From Sphingobacterium sp. SYP-B4668 (GTDB lineage: Bacteria; Bacteroidota; Bacteroidia; Sphingobacteriales; Sphingobacteriaceae), in NCBI RefSeq assembly GCF_027627455.1, contig NZ_CP115483.1, forward strand, positions 3,658,001-3,722,000: DNA of 64,000 nucleotides. Reading direction: 5' to 3'. The position numbers were made by a program, and so were the translations under genes. This document shows positions 63,399-64,000 of this stretch, in pieces. The notes beneath the pieces were generated by a model, which was not told the DNA's origin, searched no databases, and worked only from the letters and a program-made list of their open reading frames with translations. Numbering within the stretch: the first letter of the stretch is position 1; every line of letters begins with the position of its first letter.

Positions 63399-64000
63399 CT
63401 ATTTTTTACGCCCGAATTTCTGATGGGCTTGTGTAAAGTGACCAGCCGATAAAGCTGCTGCAATGGATAATTCGCCTGCTAATACTAACGCACCACATAT
63501 TTCCGCATATTTGCGCGCTTTACCTTGACCATAACAATCCATCAATTCTAAACATTCGCGCTGTGTAGGAAGATGGGTGCCCCCTCCTACGGTGCCAACA
63601 ATCAGATTGGGCAGGGTGACACTGGCATACAAAGATCCATCTTTATTCATTTCCATACGGGTGATACCAGTTGCAGCTTCGGCCACGCAAGCTACATCTT
63701 GACCAGTAGCCAAAAATAATGCAGCGAGCCCATTAGCATAATGACCATGGGCGCCAATTGCGCCACTCTGAATGACTCCTACTGTGGAAGAACGCCAATA
63801 TTCGGCCATCAATTCGGGTGTGGTCTTCAATACTTTATGGACAATCTCCTCGGATATGACAATTTCAGCAGTTACCTTCTTGCCGCGGACATTGGTAAAA
63901 GAAAGTGCCGTTGCCTTTTTGTCACCAGAGTAGTTGCCTTCTATAAACCAAAGCTTAGGTTTGGTAGGGCACTCCTGTACCACATACTGGCAGACAGCAT
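63399..64000 (-). CDS. HMG-CoA reductase, class I type (5' end cut by window edge)
   Basis: Mevalonate-pathway enzyme, NAD(P)H-dependent reduction of HMG-CoA to mevalonate. The frame is open across the window edge (GTG at 63983 is internal). The C-terminal ~200 residues are present: catalytic Lys in GDKKATAL, Asp in LFLATGQDVA, VTLPNLIVGTVGGGTHLPTQ, CLELM, ALVLAGELSIAAALSAGHF with the catalytic His, then THE end. These features fit class I HMGR better than class II. It heads the visible cluster and probably raises isoprenoid precursor supply for the UbiA enzyme. Many bacteria of this group use the MEP route, so a mevalonate gene here may be cluster-specific. Confidence 0.93.
   Translation of the reverse strand, partial: AVCQYVVQECPTKPKLWFIEGNYSGDKKATALSFTNVRGKKVTAEIVISEEIVHKVLKTTPELMAEYWRSSTVGVIQSGAIGAHGHYANGLAALFLATGQDVACVAEAATGITRMEMNKDGSLYASVTLPNLIVGTVGGGTHLPTQRECLELMDCYGQGKARKYAEICGALVLAGELSIAAALSAGHFTQAHQKFGRKK

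Noticed and set aside
63399..63983. Start of the HMG-CoA reductase at the GTG at 63983
   Set aside because: The frame continues to the window edge with family-like residues; the gene is cut, not short.
1..64000. CRISPR arrays, tRNA or rRNA genes, prophage or intact insertion sequences
   Set aside because: None recognised by eye; a covariance-model or repeat search would be needed to exclude degenerate copies.

Overview
The window looks like a chromosome segment of a Bacteroidota bacterium, most likely of the Sphingobacteriaceae (Sphingobacterium/Pedobacter type). The grounds are three SusC/SusD pairs, two ECF sigma/FecR/STN-SusC signalling sets, many lipoprotein signals, and promoters of the TTTG-N19/20-TAnnTTT(G/A) kind. 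No rRNA, tRNA, CRISPR array or intact transposase was seen. The genus is an inference.

Region 1 (1-15.9 kb) is polysaccharide-utilisation territory. A SusC/SusD pair (SusD cut by the left edge) is divergent from a GH92 alpha-mannosidase. Next to it, on the minus strand, is a self-regulated locus: ECF sigma, FecR, STN-SusC, SusD and two tandem EEP-fold (endonuclease/exonuclease/phosphatase) lipoproteins. One EEP protein keeps its catalytic residues. The other has lost nearly all of them.

Region 2 (16-20.7 kb) holds small stand-alone genes (SnoaL-like, DUF2200), then a plus-strand set of AraC regulator, alpha/beta hydrolase, Old Yellow Enzyme and small DMT-type membrane protein. This looks like a detoxification or redox unit.

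Region 3 (20.9-36.4 kb) is a second self-regulated minus-strand locus: ECF sigma, FecR, STN-SusC, SusD, two small surface lipoproteins, two paralogous GHL10-like lipoproteins, a calcineurin-like phosphoesterase and an FAD oxidoreductase. The substrate is unknown.

Region 4 (36.5-43.5 kb) is a loose mixture: DUF1801, an erythromycin-esterase homologue, an overlapping SPL-type radical SAM/AlkD-like pair and YcxB. It also has gene debris: a SUFU-domain pseudogene, an orphan 3' gene fragment, and a short inverted-repeat element.

Region 5 (43.5-55.4 kb) is a plus-strand catabolic operon: TonB receptor, TMEM220 protein, a GDSL/propeller/cytochrome c multidomain lipoprotein, ThuA, sugar isomerase, enolase-superfamily dehydratase, VOC protein and a 2-hydroxyacid-dehydrogenase-like protein. 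An SMP-30 lactonase follows under its own promoter. It looks like oxidative breakdown of a sugar or sugar acid.

Region 6 (55.4-64 kb) is a tightly packed minus-strand cluster: HMG-CoA reductase (cut by the right edge), UbiA prenyltransferase, a PEP-synthase-like phosphotransferase, a BtaA-like DUF3419 aminocarboxypropyl transferase, a polyprenol/phytol-kinase-like membrane protein, a GNAT-like protein and an OleC-like acyl-adenylating enzyme. I know of no characterised pathway with this set. It is the best candidate here for an undescribed system, probably making an isoprenoid-containing lipid.
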